From positions 2,234,501-2,298,500 of the forward strand of contig OY987271.1 of the NCBI GenBank assembly GCA_963920665.1: a stretch of DNA of 64,000 nucleotides. Reading direction: 5' to 3'. The notes below the pieces were generated by a model. The model did no database searches. It had not been told where the DNA came from and saw only the letters and a program-made list of their open reading frames with translations. Below are positions 36,297 through 48,063 of the stretch, one piece after another. This DNA comes from Straminergon stramineum. Its lineage: Eukaryota; Streptophyta; Bryopsida; Hypnales; Calliergonaceae. The first letter of the stretch is position 1, and the number at the start of each line of letters is the position of its first letter. The translations under genes and the position numbers were made by a program.

Positions 36297-37360
36297 TAAG
36301 TGGGAATGTTGGGTAGAGAGGTTGTTTTTATAATGAAATCCATTGTCCATCATGAATCCTCAAAGGATATGGGATAATTTGAAGCTAAGAGCTTGACCAC
36401 AAGAATTTTGTTTAAAGTAGAATTTCAAACTCATTTGGACATAGAAAAATAATTGTTTACAAGAAACTTTGAACTAAGGAAAGTTGAAAAATCAATCTAA
36501 CTTTCATCCTCAAAATCCCCATTTGTCATTTTGAGCCTCCCCAAAAAAGTTATGGACAAAATTCAATCAAGATGTTTGAAAATGTTCCTTCCACCCCCCA
36601 GAGTTTCTAACATGTGAGCTTAGGATCTTGAACCCATGAGCTTAGGAGCCTAGGCTCCTATGTTATTAGTAACTATATTATAGGTACCTTCCATAATTAT
36701 AGGATGTTTATAATTATAGATGTCTATGTTGTAGGTACCTATATTTTAAGCACCTTTCATGGTTATAGGATGTTCATTTTATAGGTGTCTATGTTGTAAA
36801 TACCTGTGTTATAACTTATAAGTTGATAAGCACCTTCTATGGTTATAGGATGTTTATATAATAAGTGCCTAATTATATTATGGGTGTGTATGCTTTAGGT
36901 ACCTATGTTATAGGCACCTTTCATGGTTATAGTATATTTATATTATAAGTACCTTTGTTACAAACACCTTGTATAATTATAGGGTACTCATATTATAAGT
37001 ATGTATGATTGTTATAAACACCTTCAATAGTTGTAGAATATCTACTTACACATAGGCTCAAAGCTCATAGGCTCTCATTTCTAAGCTCACATGCTAGCGT
37101 CATTGTTCCAACCCCTACTTCAACTTTGTCCATAACTTTTGATTAGAGGCTCGAAATTTAAAATGGGTTTCTAGAGATGAAATTTAACTTGATTTTCCAC
37201 ATTAGTTCAAGATTTTCTGTAAAAAATAATTTTATCATGCCTACATGAGGTTTGGAATTCTACTTTGAAAACAATTCTTGCTTATTACTTGAGCTCTTAC
37301 TAACCTTAATTTAAATATCATGCATGCATTGTTTTACCTCCTACCAACCCACTTGTATAA
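36297..37360. mobile_element. Fold-back element FB3 with tandem-repeat loop, about 1.06 kb
   Basis: Arms of about 350 bases (about 36297-36665 and 37053-37360) are imperfect inverted copies. Landmark pairs are AAAAAGTTATGGACAAA near 36544 with TTTGTCCATAACTTTTG near 37126; AACATGTGAGCTTAGG near 36609 with TAAGCTCACATGC near 37082; TAGAATTTCAAACTCA near 36418 with its complement near 37251; and AGTGGGAATGTTGGG near 36299 with CCAACCCACTTG near 37345. The loop between the arms is a tandem array described separately. Arm-loop-arm structure with repeats is typical of Foldback-class elements. No coding capacity. Confidence 0.8.
36655..37050. repeat. Tandem array in the FB3 loop, about 65-bp unit
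   Basis: Roughly six degenerate head-to-tail copies of a unit containing TATGTTATAGGTACC, CACCTTTCATGG and TTATAGGATGTTTATATTATA. The units vary in length by several bases. Confidence 0.75.
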
Positions 37361-38725
37361 ATATCTTTTCTTCTCGTTTCTTTAAATGCAATAAGTAGCT
37401 TTTGAAGCTATGCAAGAAACTCATGTATAAAGTGAATAGCCATATTAGGGTAGATAATCTAGGTTAATCCCTAAGCACTCCAAAGGACCAAAAGTGTCCT
37501 CACATAGTCTAGAAGTCGAATTTGAAGTGTTGTAACTTTGGCATTCAATGTCCAAATTCAATAAAACTTGTTGGAAAATTTCTGCTCTTTCTTCTAGTTT
37601 GAGTGGTAAAAAAACTCCTATCAATCCAAGATGTACTAATTTTTTAAAAGCCATTTGAGGTCCATGGGTTCAATTTGAATTTACCAAATTGCATTTTGAT
37701 GATTGCAACTTCAAGGGCTTTTACCTCCTTCATCCAATGTTTGTTTTCAATTTTTAAAAATTGAATTATGTTCCCCTTGAAGTGTAGTTATTGTGGTAAA
37801 ATTTTCATATTGGTCCAAGTTGTTTTGAATGTTTGGAAGCAATTCAAAGTTCAAAATCTAGACATTTTTGGATTACAATGAACTTTGGCAGCTTGATTCT
37901 TTTTCAAACAGTGTTTGTTTCCAATAAAAAATAATTGAGAAAGTTATGCATACCAATCTGATTTGTATGGTTAAAATTTCATATCAATCTAAGAAGTTAT
38001 GAGTGATTGAGAAGCATTTTAGTAGGGGGTGAGCCTTCCGTTTATTTTTTTGCAACCTTTTTTGCTATTTTTTTACATTTCAAAACCATTTTGTTGACAC
38101 AATGATGCAATTGAAAAATATTTTCTTTCACCAATGTAGTTAAATGTTGGATTCTATGCACTTTATATTTTCATTTTTTTCATTTGAGTAGGTTTAGATA
38201 TCGAATTTCACATCAAAAATGTGTTGCAAGGAAAATTTTAGCATTCTTTTTCAACATCAAAACATTAGATGAAATTCAACTACATTTGAGGGCAATTTTA
38301 GCTTGATTCCTCATGCTTAGAACGTGCCACGACTTGCCAGAATAAAAAATTATGAAAAAATTATCTAGACTTTTTTAAATAATAATTTTTAAAAAATGAA
38401 AAATTAATTAAAAAAATTTTAATTATTGTTTGTTTTTTTAAAATTTAATATTATCTGATGTGGCCGAAGTTTGTCCAAGAACTCGGGGAACTCACAAACT
38501 TTTAGAGTAGTTGAATTTTATCAAATCCATTATAAACTTGTAACCTATGTGACGAAATAACTCCAAATTTTATTCATGCCATTTGCAATACGTACACTAC
38601 AAGATTGTATAGTTGAGATTTCTATCACTTAGTGACATTTAGACGTATAATACCTTCAATATCAATGATGTTTTTAAATCCAAAATGGCCTTGAGCGTTT
38701 GGGGGTTAAGTGAACAATAAAAAGC
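37361..38725. other. AT-rich spacer, no recognised genes
   Basis: No exon recognised. An isolated GGGGGTTAAG at about 38700 may be the right end of an otherwise unrecognised family B element. Confidence 0.4.
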
Positions 38726-39338
38726 TTAACCCCTAAAGGACGGGGGTTGTTCGAGCAAAGCTCTTGTTTTCTTGACTAGCTCTTGTAACAAGCATAATTT
38801 CTCAAATGCATGATATGATTTTAATGATCGCCAATGTTGAAATGAAAGAAGACTTATGTAGCTTTTCTATGAACAAAAGATCAACAAAATCACACAATTT
38901 TGGAGAAAATGCCACTCTTGACAAAATTGATGAAAGATATCCAATTTAGTGGAACTTTGTATATGCACTAAAATTGGAATGTTGAAATCGGAATGCTCAA
39001 AAGTGATCCAAAAACTCTGATTTTTTTTTCCACAAGTACATATCATCATGATTTAGATGTGTAATGTTTTTCAAATTATTTTGAGGTGTGGAAAAAAGAT
39101 ATGAGCATGTGAAGTGATAGCCCAAAGTACTTTTCCTATTCTCAAAAAATTCACCAAAAATCTCTCATTCAATCATTTCTCGATCAGATTTTACCAATGG
39201 ATTGAGCAAAAAAAATCATCTAGGGTCTCTTTGTTGGTCATGGACTATTAATGAGGTTCACATTCCAAATTTTCTACAAATGTAATTGTAGAAGCCATGT
39301 GATGGCCTTATGATGGTGCTTTAGGGTTTAGGGGTTAA
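38726..39338. mobile_element. TIR family B, copy B3 (613 bp)
   Basis: Starts TTAACCCCTAAAGGACGGG and ends TTTAGGGGTTAA, the diagnostic inverted ends of family B. The interior is AT-rich and non-coding. The interior match to the other copies was not checked base by base. Confidence 0.6.
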
Positions 39339-39889
39339 TTGGATGAATCCCAAAATGTAAATGTCTAATACAATATAGGAATATGGCTCACCAATACTAA
39401 AGTAGGATTGGGACTAATTGGAAACTTACTAGGAACACCTAGGTCCCTTTGTACAAGGACTATCCACTTTGTTTTTTATGGTTGAGAGCTTGGAGCAAGC
39501 ATTAAATGCTTGTAGAAATCAGCGATTTTTTCAGTTTTACAAATTTTTTTCCCACTTCTCAAGCATGAGTACATCATTGAATCCACCATTTGATTTTGTT
39601 GTCTTAAAATATGTGGTGGAAAAATTGATTCTAAAATGGCCTATTGTATTGCCAATTCTTGAAACACTTTAGCATTGCAAGATTTTATTGGATGTATTGA
39701 ATGTCTTAAGCTTGAATTGCCTAAAACATTGGTATGCATATGCTTGACATGATTTACTATTAGAAAAATATTTAACCTCAAAGTTTGTAGTGCAAAAAAA
39801 TTCAGGAAACAATAGTCAAAGCCATCTCAAATTCTTGGGCAAATTTTTTTTCTTAAATTCACTTTGAATGCAAGAATCTTTCAATTTGT

Positions 39890-40064
39890 ATTGTGAAACA
39901 TCACAAAAAAAATTCCACATGATCTCATTCTAGTTAAATACAAGATCTTATGGTTACACTCTCAATAAAACAAATTGTAAACTTTTTTTTTATCAATGCA
40001 ATAGAAATGTGGCAATTTCGAGTGGTTTGGGGGCCAAAAAATGCTTTGGGACTTCAGAGGTTAA
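39890..40064. repeat. TIR family B, truncated copy (right end)
   Basis: Carries the internal family blocks CCACATGATCTCA, TACAAGATCTTATGGTTACA and GCAATAGAAATG, then TTTGGGACTTCAGAGGTTAA at its end. It parallels the right portion of B4 and B2. The left boundary was not found. Confidence 0.6.
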
Positions 40065-40839
40065 TATTCTTTGTAAATGAACATTTCTATTAACTTTTGA
40101 TACAAGTTTAAGGAGTGCATAAATTATATCCTGATGTCTATTACTTTTCCATTTTAGGGGGAGTTAAGTATGTGAACACATTTCTTCTAGCAAAACAAAC
40201 CACAAGTTTTACCAAAAATAAAAACAAGAATGGATGGACCGTGAGGTCCTGGAGACATGAAGCTTGTTCTTTATAGCCGCCAGAACTCCCATAGCAAAAC
40301 TCCCATAGCAGGAGAACAAAAAAATTGGTGCAACTTAGAAACTTTTGTTGGCTTTGTCCTTTAGATAGAGACTATGCATGACATGGACTTTAGTTTTTGA
40401 ATCCAAGTTTCAAAATCCTAAGGTATATATGGGAGGCAATCCATTCCTGATCACATATGCATTTGGGCAATGTAGACCACTCTCTTTCTGTGTAAGAAGA
40501 CATGAACAATGACTAATTACGGCTTAGTTTCAAGTGCAATTGTGGCACAATGTGATTGTCCTACAAGACTCTCAATATTGCAACCAACCCTTGGTAAAAA
40601 ATAGGAAGGTTTATGTGACCAGAGTGGGAGGAACAGAATCTTCCACTCAAAAATTCATAGTAATTATATTTTGAAAAATAAAAATCTGGAAAATTATGGA
40701 GACCTTTTGAACTCTATTTTTGCACACAAGAAAATTTTTCCACTGAAGGAACCCACCCTACAAATATGTGTAATTGCTTAAGTGATAAAAAATGGGATGC
40801 CTCACTTAGTCTCTTCTTGAAGCAACCTTTTAAGAGGTG

Positions 40840-41090
40840 ATTGCATTATGAGGGAAGCTAAACTCCTTGAAATAATTTCCAATATATTTTTGTAGGGAGA
40901 AAAATGAAATTGGTATCTAACCCAAGTTGTTTCATATGTTTTGTTATAAATTTTTTAATTTGAAATGTAGTGGTCACTAAAAGCAACACCATCTTGAAAT
41001 GTACATGATTGGAACATTGAAGAAAGTAAAATGTACTTCTATGTTAGTGGTTTTTTCTAGAGTAGGGTCGCTTTAAGAGCATCCTGCCTT
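40840..41090. repeat. MITE family A, diverged or truncated copy
   Basis: Contains GGTATCTAACCCAAGTTGTTTCATATGTTTTG and a GAAATGTACATGA...AAAATGTACTTC stem, and ends ATCCTGCCTTA, all matching family A. The left terminus is poorly preserved. Confidence 0.6.
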
Positions 41091-41345
41091 ATCCATAATC
41101 CCATTCACACTACACAATGTTGTTAGGGTTTGATTGAAGTAGGGTTGTGGGGTCCCAGATTCCCAATGTCCGACTCATAGATATTGCTGAAGACAAAGCC
41201 TCACAATCACACCGTTCTTGTTGAATTGGATTTCAACAAAATGAATTAAAATCTTAGGGAATTCTAGCCTATTTCCAATCAGTCAATTAATTGATATGCA
41301 TGACTAGCTACAATAAAAAGGTCTTGAGGGGACTATTGGACATAA

Positions 41346-41803
41346 ATAGGGGTAGTCATAGTTCCTCCAGCCTTTGTGATTTCCGTGGAGAATGGGAAGA
41401 TTGACCAACAATTGGGGAGCCAATGCGGTTCATTATTAGGTGGAGGAACTGTGACACCCCTTCTTCGTCACATGAAGGTGGAGAAATAGAGGACTGAGAA
41501 TAGTTTACCTGGGAAAGGGATGTGGGTTATTTTTGCATATTTTTGGGATCCAACCAGAGTCAAGTGCGCATTGCAAGCACTCCCACGTCCGAGCACAAAG
41601 AAAATCATGAACTTGCATTGGAGGTGAAAATGGCAATAGGACGGTGAAATTCAGACGCTGCAGAATGAAACTATAGTGCAACAAGAAATATTCTTCCAAG
41701 AAGAATATTCCTTGTCGCACCGCATGCGGATAGCCAATTGCAAACAGGCACGTCCCCATTCTCCATGAAAAATCCAGAGGATGGAGGAACTGTGACTACC
41801 CCT
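41346..41803. mobile_element. 458-bp element with about 50-bp terminal inverted repeats
   Basis: AGGGGTAGTCATAGTTCCTCC ... GTGGAGAATGGG at the left (41346-41395) pairs with CCCATTCTCCATG ... GGAGGAACTGTGACTACCCCT at the right (41755-41803). A third copy of the end sequence (GGAGGAACTGTGACACCCC) sits inside at about 41444. The interior is more GC-rich than its surroundings and contains an 84-codon minus-strand open frame (41505-41759) of no recognised family. It could be captured host sequence. No transposase seen. Confidence 0.75.
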
Positions 41804-42025
41804 AATGTATCATTCTGGTAAAGTAAGAATAATCTTTTCATTTGAGTGTCAAATTAAGATGAACTAAAGATACAGAAAAACCCAAAATTTTAAAATAGAA
41901 CTAAACAGAGATCTGGCTGCCATCTCTGTACTAATAATTGATATCATTTGCAAAATTTCAAATGAACTGTTGTTGTTTGTCTTTGTTGTTGGCAAATTGT
42001 TGAATGCTTCCACGGGCAGTGCATG

Positions 42026-42045
42026 ATAATAATAATAATAATAAT
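42026..42045. repeat. (AAT)n microsatellite
   Basis: Twenty bases of perfect ATA/AAT trinucleotide repeat in AT-rich spacer. Confidence 0.9.
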
Positions 42046-43511
42046 TTTAGGTTAAAATTTTTTTTTTAAAATTCTCTACACTCTTGCACTCAAGTCTTGA
42101 TGAGGAGGACGTTCTGTGTCCTTTGGAAGATTTCAAGGCATCTATTAGGATGGGAAAAAAATCATTTTTCATCTAATTTTGGGGGCAGTTGCTTGAATGC
42201 ATTGTCTTACGAGGGGCTGAAATTTTCATGCAACGCATGCTCAGAGATTGATATTCCTTCATTGTGATATATTTTGACTTTAATTTCTACACAAGAAAAT
42301 ATTCAATTTATGCATGGATCATCATGTAGAGTATTTTGTCAACTTCAAGCTCCTTGTTCCCTCTGTGAATTTGAACCATGAATTTGATTTGTTTTGAATT
42401 TAAGCCCAACTAATGAAATGAGCTTAATGAAGTTTAAAATTTTGTAGAATTCAATGGAAATTGTCCATGTGTTTCAAGAAATTTTTTTTAAAAATTTGCA
42501 GAATTCCTAAACTTAAATACTCTATTGCAATTTAAACTTTAGGATGATATCTTTGGTCTATTGATTTTATAATTATATGAAGCTATGGTAGAAGATTTTA
42601 TTCCATGATATTTTGCACTATTGCTTATACCTATGGAAAAAAACTAGATTTTCTGAGCATAATTTATGTTTGTTATGAATCTTCTTCTATTTATTTTCCT
42701 TCAATATCCATAGTTATTTCAAATTTTCACAAAAGGATCTGAAATATTTAAGATTTATAGAAAACATTTTTCATATGTAAAAAATAAACAAATAAATTTC
42801 AAGCATAAATAGTCATGTAAATGGCATTTTATATAGATAGCACATAGAATAGTACCAAGAATGTTTTGGCCATTTTTCTTGGATTTTTTCTATGTTTTGG
42901 TATTGGCAAACTCACACTAAAAAATGGGATAAAAGTGAATATAATTGCCAAATTATCTCAAAATTTGAAGATTTATCAAATTCTCAATGAGGTTTACTAG
43001 ATTTAAGGGATTTGATATATAATAGTCTATAATTGATGGATGGATGTACAGAAATAAATGATTTAACATTCTTACATGCCTTCATTCTAAGTGTGTATTG
43101 GTCAACTAGTGATGAAGAAACTAGACAAGTTAGTCAAACTTCCAAAGAAATTATGTGTATTGCTAAAAGATTAAAATGTATCTAGAGTAATTAGATAGGG
43201 AAATTTATTTCATGTCAATTATTTTCAATTTAAAAATATAAAATATTTTTTAATTTTGAACTAAAAATTTAGTAAATTATCAAATTCTATCATTTGACAA
43301 TTTAAGTTTATAAAAAAATGAGAAGTATAAGTTTTTCAAATTAGAATGTAGAAAATTATAAAATTTCCAAAATCCAAATTTCAAGACTTTAAATTTCAAA
43401 CAATTGAAAATTTAGATTGGTTGTTATTGACGATAGTATGAAGATTGAACATTGGAGCCATAGTGTTGAACTATTCCTACAAACCTTCATGCTTCTTGCA
43501 TAATTTAATAT
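42046..43511. other. AT-rich spacer, no recognised genes
   Basis: No exon or bounded element recognised. A 29-base exact block (AATGGAAATTGTCCATGTGT and onward, 42453-42481) is shared with 1109-1137 at the other end of the window, so an otherwise unseen dispersed repeat is present. Confidence 0.4.
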
Positions 43512-44092
43512 TTAACCCCTAAAGTCCCAATGTCCCTATGGGGGACAAAATGGATTTTGGATTGTTCCTATGAGCTCAATTTTTGGTGAATTTTTTGGAA
43601 ACTTTCTCATAAGATAGAAAAACTTATTAGCTTTCTGGGAATATAATTTTTATTCCAATCGGTGCTCAGGAGCAAAAGTTATGCCACAATAACCTCAAAT
43701 GGGGGAGAGCAGGTAGCAAAAAAAATTTGTAAAAAATTAAAATATTTTTTTAAATTATTTTATTCTCAGAGATTATTTTTTTTTCCAAATGAAAAACTTT
43801 GATTCATCCCATTTAGATTAGTGATGTAAAAGATATAGAGTTTCTTGTTTTGCAGGCAATTGGAGCATCTTCAAAATAAAACTTTTTCTTTCACTTTGAA
43901 TGCTTATATCTTTAAATCCGTATTGTCAAACATCGTGAAATTTTCACTACATGATCCAAGAAAAGTTTGGTACAAGATCATACAGTTAGATTCTTAAAAA
44001 TGTATTTTTTTAATTCTTTAGATGAATGCAATAGAAGTAGTAGTTTCGAGTGTTTTTTGACAGAAAAATGGCCTTGGGACTTTAGGGGTTAA
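43512..44092. mobile_element. TIR family B, copy B4 (581 bp)
   Basis: Ends TTAACCCCTAAAGTCCCAA and GGGACTTTAGGGGTTAA form a clean inverted pair of about 16 bases. Internal blocks (CTACATGATCCAAG, TACAAGATCATACAG, ATGCAATAGAAGTAG) are shared with B2 and with the truncated copy ending at 40064. The length equals that of B5. Non-coding. Confidence 0.8.
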
Positions 44093-44220
44093 TTGGCTAC
44101 TTTTTTTACTATCTTCATTTTCAATGTCCTAAGATCTCCGCCTATTGTTGTGTGTTTTACCTAGGTCAATAAAACAATTGTTAGGAGATAGGGCATAATT
44201 TTATTAAATAAGAATTCATA

Positions 44221-44830
44221 TAAGGTAAATTAACCCATTACATGCACTTTGTTTATAGTTGTACACACCTATAGAATAGCCCAATTCAATCTTGCATTGA
44301 TTGTATAATAGATATTCTTCAGAAAATGAGATTTGGGTTTGAATAAATGAATTTTGTGGCTACAATTAAAGTCTTGGATGATGATAGTAGAATGACTTAG
44401 TGACAACAATAGGAACTTCTACCTTTCGAGTGTAAAACAATCCAAAAATTTACTATTTCAAGTTTCAATTTCGTGACTATTTTAGGAAATATTGTAATCA
44501 CTTTGGTAAAAAAGACAACCATTATGAATACATTTTCTTTATTTTGCAATAATTCCAGGACTCTTCTAGCCCATTTGAGAAGCATACTTCAAAAAATCAT
44601 AACTAGTTCAAATCTCTAATCTTTTTTTTTCCAACACGCTATAAAGTTATTTAATATTTCAATGATGCTGTAGGAGCTAATCAATCATTTTGCTTTACAA
44701 AAATTGCCAAAGCTAATTGAAGAATTAGAGATTTAAAACAAAATTTGGATATGTTGTGGTAAAAAATAACACATGCATAAAAAAATTCAATTTTTAAAAT
44801 AATTTAAATAATTCAATCAAATTTATTACT
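44221..44830. repeat. Family C copy joined to an FB2 fragment
   Basis: About 44221-44620 follows the family C order (TAAGGTAAATTA start, GGATGATGATAGTAG, GGAACTTCTACCTTTC, GTAATCACTTTGG, ACTCTTCTAGCCCA). About 44680-44830 matches the left arm of FB2 (ACAAAAATTGCCAAAGCTAAT, TTTGGATATGTTGTGG, AATAACACATGCAT). The two are adjacent in the same relative arrangement as FB2 and C2 near 16-17 kb but in swapped order, so they may be parts of one larger element. Confidence 0.55.
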
Positions 44831-45106
44831 GGGGAAAAAACTTTTCTTACAACTAAATTTATTTCAATATTTTTGAGTATGTAAAATGGGACTAGGTGTC
44901 AATGTTTCCGTACATGCAATTGAATTTCTGAAACAAAAATCAACTCATCATGAAAAACTTGGGTTTTTTTTGCTTCTTGCCGGTAACTTACTGTGGAATG
45001 ATGAATGTCATTCCTGCACAGTCTGTTCAGTTCAGGATATAATTTTCTTAGCTTCATATTAACAGCTATTTTTCTTTAATTCCCATATTGAATCATTTCT
45101 TCAAGT

Positions 45107-45517
45107 AAGGTGGGAGGCTCATAAACCGCTCATCTAAGGGCTGGTCCACCTTTTCCATGTATTTCCTTTTATGGAAATATTCTTAGCTTATTTTTCAGAC
45201 AAAGAGAAGCAGATGCAAAATGTTACACAAGTGGTTTCATATTTTTCGAAGCATTATTGAATTAGTTATGAATTTTCAAACAAGTTGTGTCATAGGCCCC
45301 TATTTATGACCCTAGGTCTTCCATAATTTGCTTACTTGAACTTGTGAAGAGAAATGGGGAAAACAAGGACAATGATTGGCTCTTACAAGAAATTTTACTT
45401 TTTTTCTCAATCCATTCAAATGACTATAGTGGTCAATTGAAGGACCATCTTATATCCATTTTAGAGCTAAAATAAGGGCAATTCTAAATGCTTAAGTGGA
45501 TTTTGAGCCTCCTACCT
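45107..45517. mobile_element. MITE family A, copy A4 (411 bp)
   Basis: Begins AAGGTGGGAGGCTC and ends GAGCCTCCTACCT. The left third parallels A2 (CGCTCATCTAAGGGCTGG, TTCAGACAAAGAGAAGCAGA, AAGTGGTTTCATATTTTTCG, ATTAGTTATGAATTTT). The middle is about 80 bases longer than the 328-bp copies and contains sequence not seen in them. Confidence 0.75.
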
Positions 45518-45688
45518 CACCGAAATCCAATTATATTCTCTATTTTTCATTTTAAAAAGTAGTTTAACTATCGGTACCGGATTTTTCACTATTTTACTAT
45601 AGATTTTTTGCTTAGATTATTATACAAAACTATTACAGAGTACTATTGGTACGCAAGAATGTTTTAGACTAACTAATGGTGGAAGTAT

Positions 45689-46198
45689 TTAACCCCTAAC
45701 TGCCCAACCAACCATACATGGTCAATGCAAAATTTCAAGCTCATTGTGGTTTGGGTATTTAAATTCCTTTGACTATTTCAAAAAAAAATTATGGGTAGTT
45801 TTGAAGGTCAACTATTGAAATTTTTTATTTTTCACTAAAAAAGGTAGAGATTTGAGTTTTGAGAGGTCTTCAAAACATAATGTATCATTAATGGAAGAGT
45901 AAAGCTTGCTAATTTAAACTTCATTTCCCATCTTTGAGCAAAGCTTGCCAATTTCACTTGATTTGAGATCTAAAAAATTCTATTTATCCATTTGTTTTAA
46001 AAATGGTTCCAATGGAAAGAATAAAGTGTTTCCATGATTTTCACCATTGATAATTTTAACAAGAAAATGATAATTTGGAGCTATTTGTGATTTCCACTTA
46101 TAGAAAAAAATTGCATTTCAACAATTACAAGGTAGATTGAGTAATGAGTTTGATAGCTCTTCATTTGAACTTAAGGCTTTTGGAATATCAAGAAAGTA
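45689..46198. other. Possible family B end at 45689, then spacer
   Basis: TTAACCCCTAACTGCCC at 45689 matches the family B terminus, but no matching right end was found. The following bases show no gene. Confidence 0.4.
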
Positions 46199-46342
46199 CC
46201 CCCCTATTGCTTCAGTATTGTTCTGGTATTGTTGCAAAGGAGTCATTGTAGAATACTGAAAGTATATTATTGCAATACTACAACAATATATTGTCAATAA
46301 TCTATTGTGACCCCATTGCAACAATATTGCCACAATGGGGGG
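46199..46342. mobile_element. 144-bp hairpin element
   Basis: CCCCCCTATTG ... GTATTGTTGCAAAGGAGTCA at the left pairs with TGACCCCATTGCAACAATAT ... CACAATGGGGGG at the right. Its centre is an AT-rich sequence rich in CAATA/TATTG words. It has the size and symmetry of a small MITE. Non-coding. Confidence 0.75.
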
Positions 46343-48063
46343 CTTTTCTCAATGTAAGTGTGAAGTGCATTTTAGTGTGCTAATACAATTTTTAGTTGTT
46401 CATGTCACCTCCAATCCCCAAAACTCCTCAATGCAAATTTTTGAAATATTGTAGGGAGGGGAAACATACATTTCTCTTGTTATAATCTCACAACTCTTAT
46501 GCAATTTTGCACTCAAAATTGAATTATATCCTAATAAGCAATCTCTTTAAAAATCCATATGATTAGATTTTCAAAAAAATATATTCTTTGGAGATAAATA
46601 TAAGCCCATGTTATTTTTTCACAAGAAAACAAACTTGGAAAGGCTTGGGAACTTAGGTGTTCAGCCATTAGTATCCACCCTACCCAATGTTATCATATAT
46701 ATTGAGGGCCTTTTGAGGTGTCACCTAAATATGACCTTAAATTTTCAATGGAAGGGGTCTTCATTCACTTTACACATGGTGCAACATGGCTTAAGTAATA
46801 TAGCCTTTAGTGAATGGTTTTGAGTCTTTCTAAATAAGTTTTAAAAGTGCATGGACACAAGGTTTTAAGATTATTGTCAAGCTTTGACTTTGAAACACAA
46901 AAAAAATACAAAAGTCCCCTGAAAAGAAAAACGTAACCTTGTGATTGTAATTCTAATGGAAAAAATTAATCTAAATAATATTATGTTATAAAAACAAACT
47001 TTTTTTATTATTTGGTGATGTGACTAGCTTAATTACTCAATGTGCACAATTTTTGTAAGTTTGGAATATATTCAAATAAAATTAGAAGGAAAAAACTTGC
47101 AAATTTTCTCATGCCATAATTTATTTTGCCTCAAAAGTCCTAAATCTAAGGTAGCTAGTATAATAGTGACTTCAAATCTTCTTTTTATAACTTTTTTATG
47201 CAAAAGTCAAATATATTTGATGCCTAAATTTAGTTTGAAAATTTGAGCTTTGAAGTTTTTGGACACTATTAAAAACTTGTGTCTATGTTTAAAAATTTTC
47301 TAAGTTGGGACAATTTATTATTCTATTTTCGACTATGTTGTGCTTAAAAATTCCAACTAATGTAGCTTTATATGGGAGAAGCTTCTTTAAGTAGAAGTTA
47401 TAGAATATCATCATGACCAAGTAATTTGAAATTTAAAACTTTGAGGCACAAATGTGAAGTGCAATGTAAGTTTTGCAATTGACTTCATCAAACTATAATA
47501 GAACTATAGGTGAAATTATACTTCAGATGTACACAATAATCTATAGGAGTGCAAGCCTATTAGTTTGTGATTGAAAATTAAAAATAAAATGAAGTCTTAG
47601 TATATAGTACTTTGTATAATTACAACTACCAATATTATTAGAAGAAGTCAATTTTTACAACCTTTCAATTGAGAAATTTGTCAATTTGATAATTGATAAT
47701 CAAAAATCAATATGGGAAGTTGTTCTTTAAGTTTTGGAGCAAGTTGTCAAGTTATGCCTTCAAGGAAATTAACCCTAAGAGCTACTAGGTGGATGATGAG
47801 TGTAGTCAAAACTTTACTTCATTGAACTTAGTTCCTCTTTAGGTTTTCTCTCTTGACATCTGAAAAGGTCAAATTCCAACTCTGATGCCCACAAAATAAT
47901 GCTCATAGAAAATTTTTCAAGAAAAAGTTATCTAATTTATAAACAAAAACAAAGAAAAAAAATTCTCTACATGAACCAAAGATATAAATGTGTTGAAGAA
48001 TTTCATATCTTTATTATGAATCTTTAAAAATAATCATACTATCTTTAGGTGGGCATTTCATGT
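46343..48063. other. AT-rich spacer, no recognised genes
   Basis: Only short open frames lacking family resemblance. No bounded element was recognised. Confidence 0.4.

Noticed and set aside
41505..41759. 84-codon minus-strand open frame with a hydrophobic middle
   Set aside because: Contained within a 458-bp TIR element. No transposase or other domain was recognised, so it was not called as a gene.
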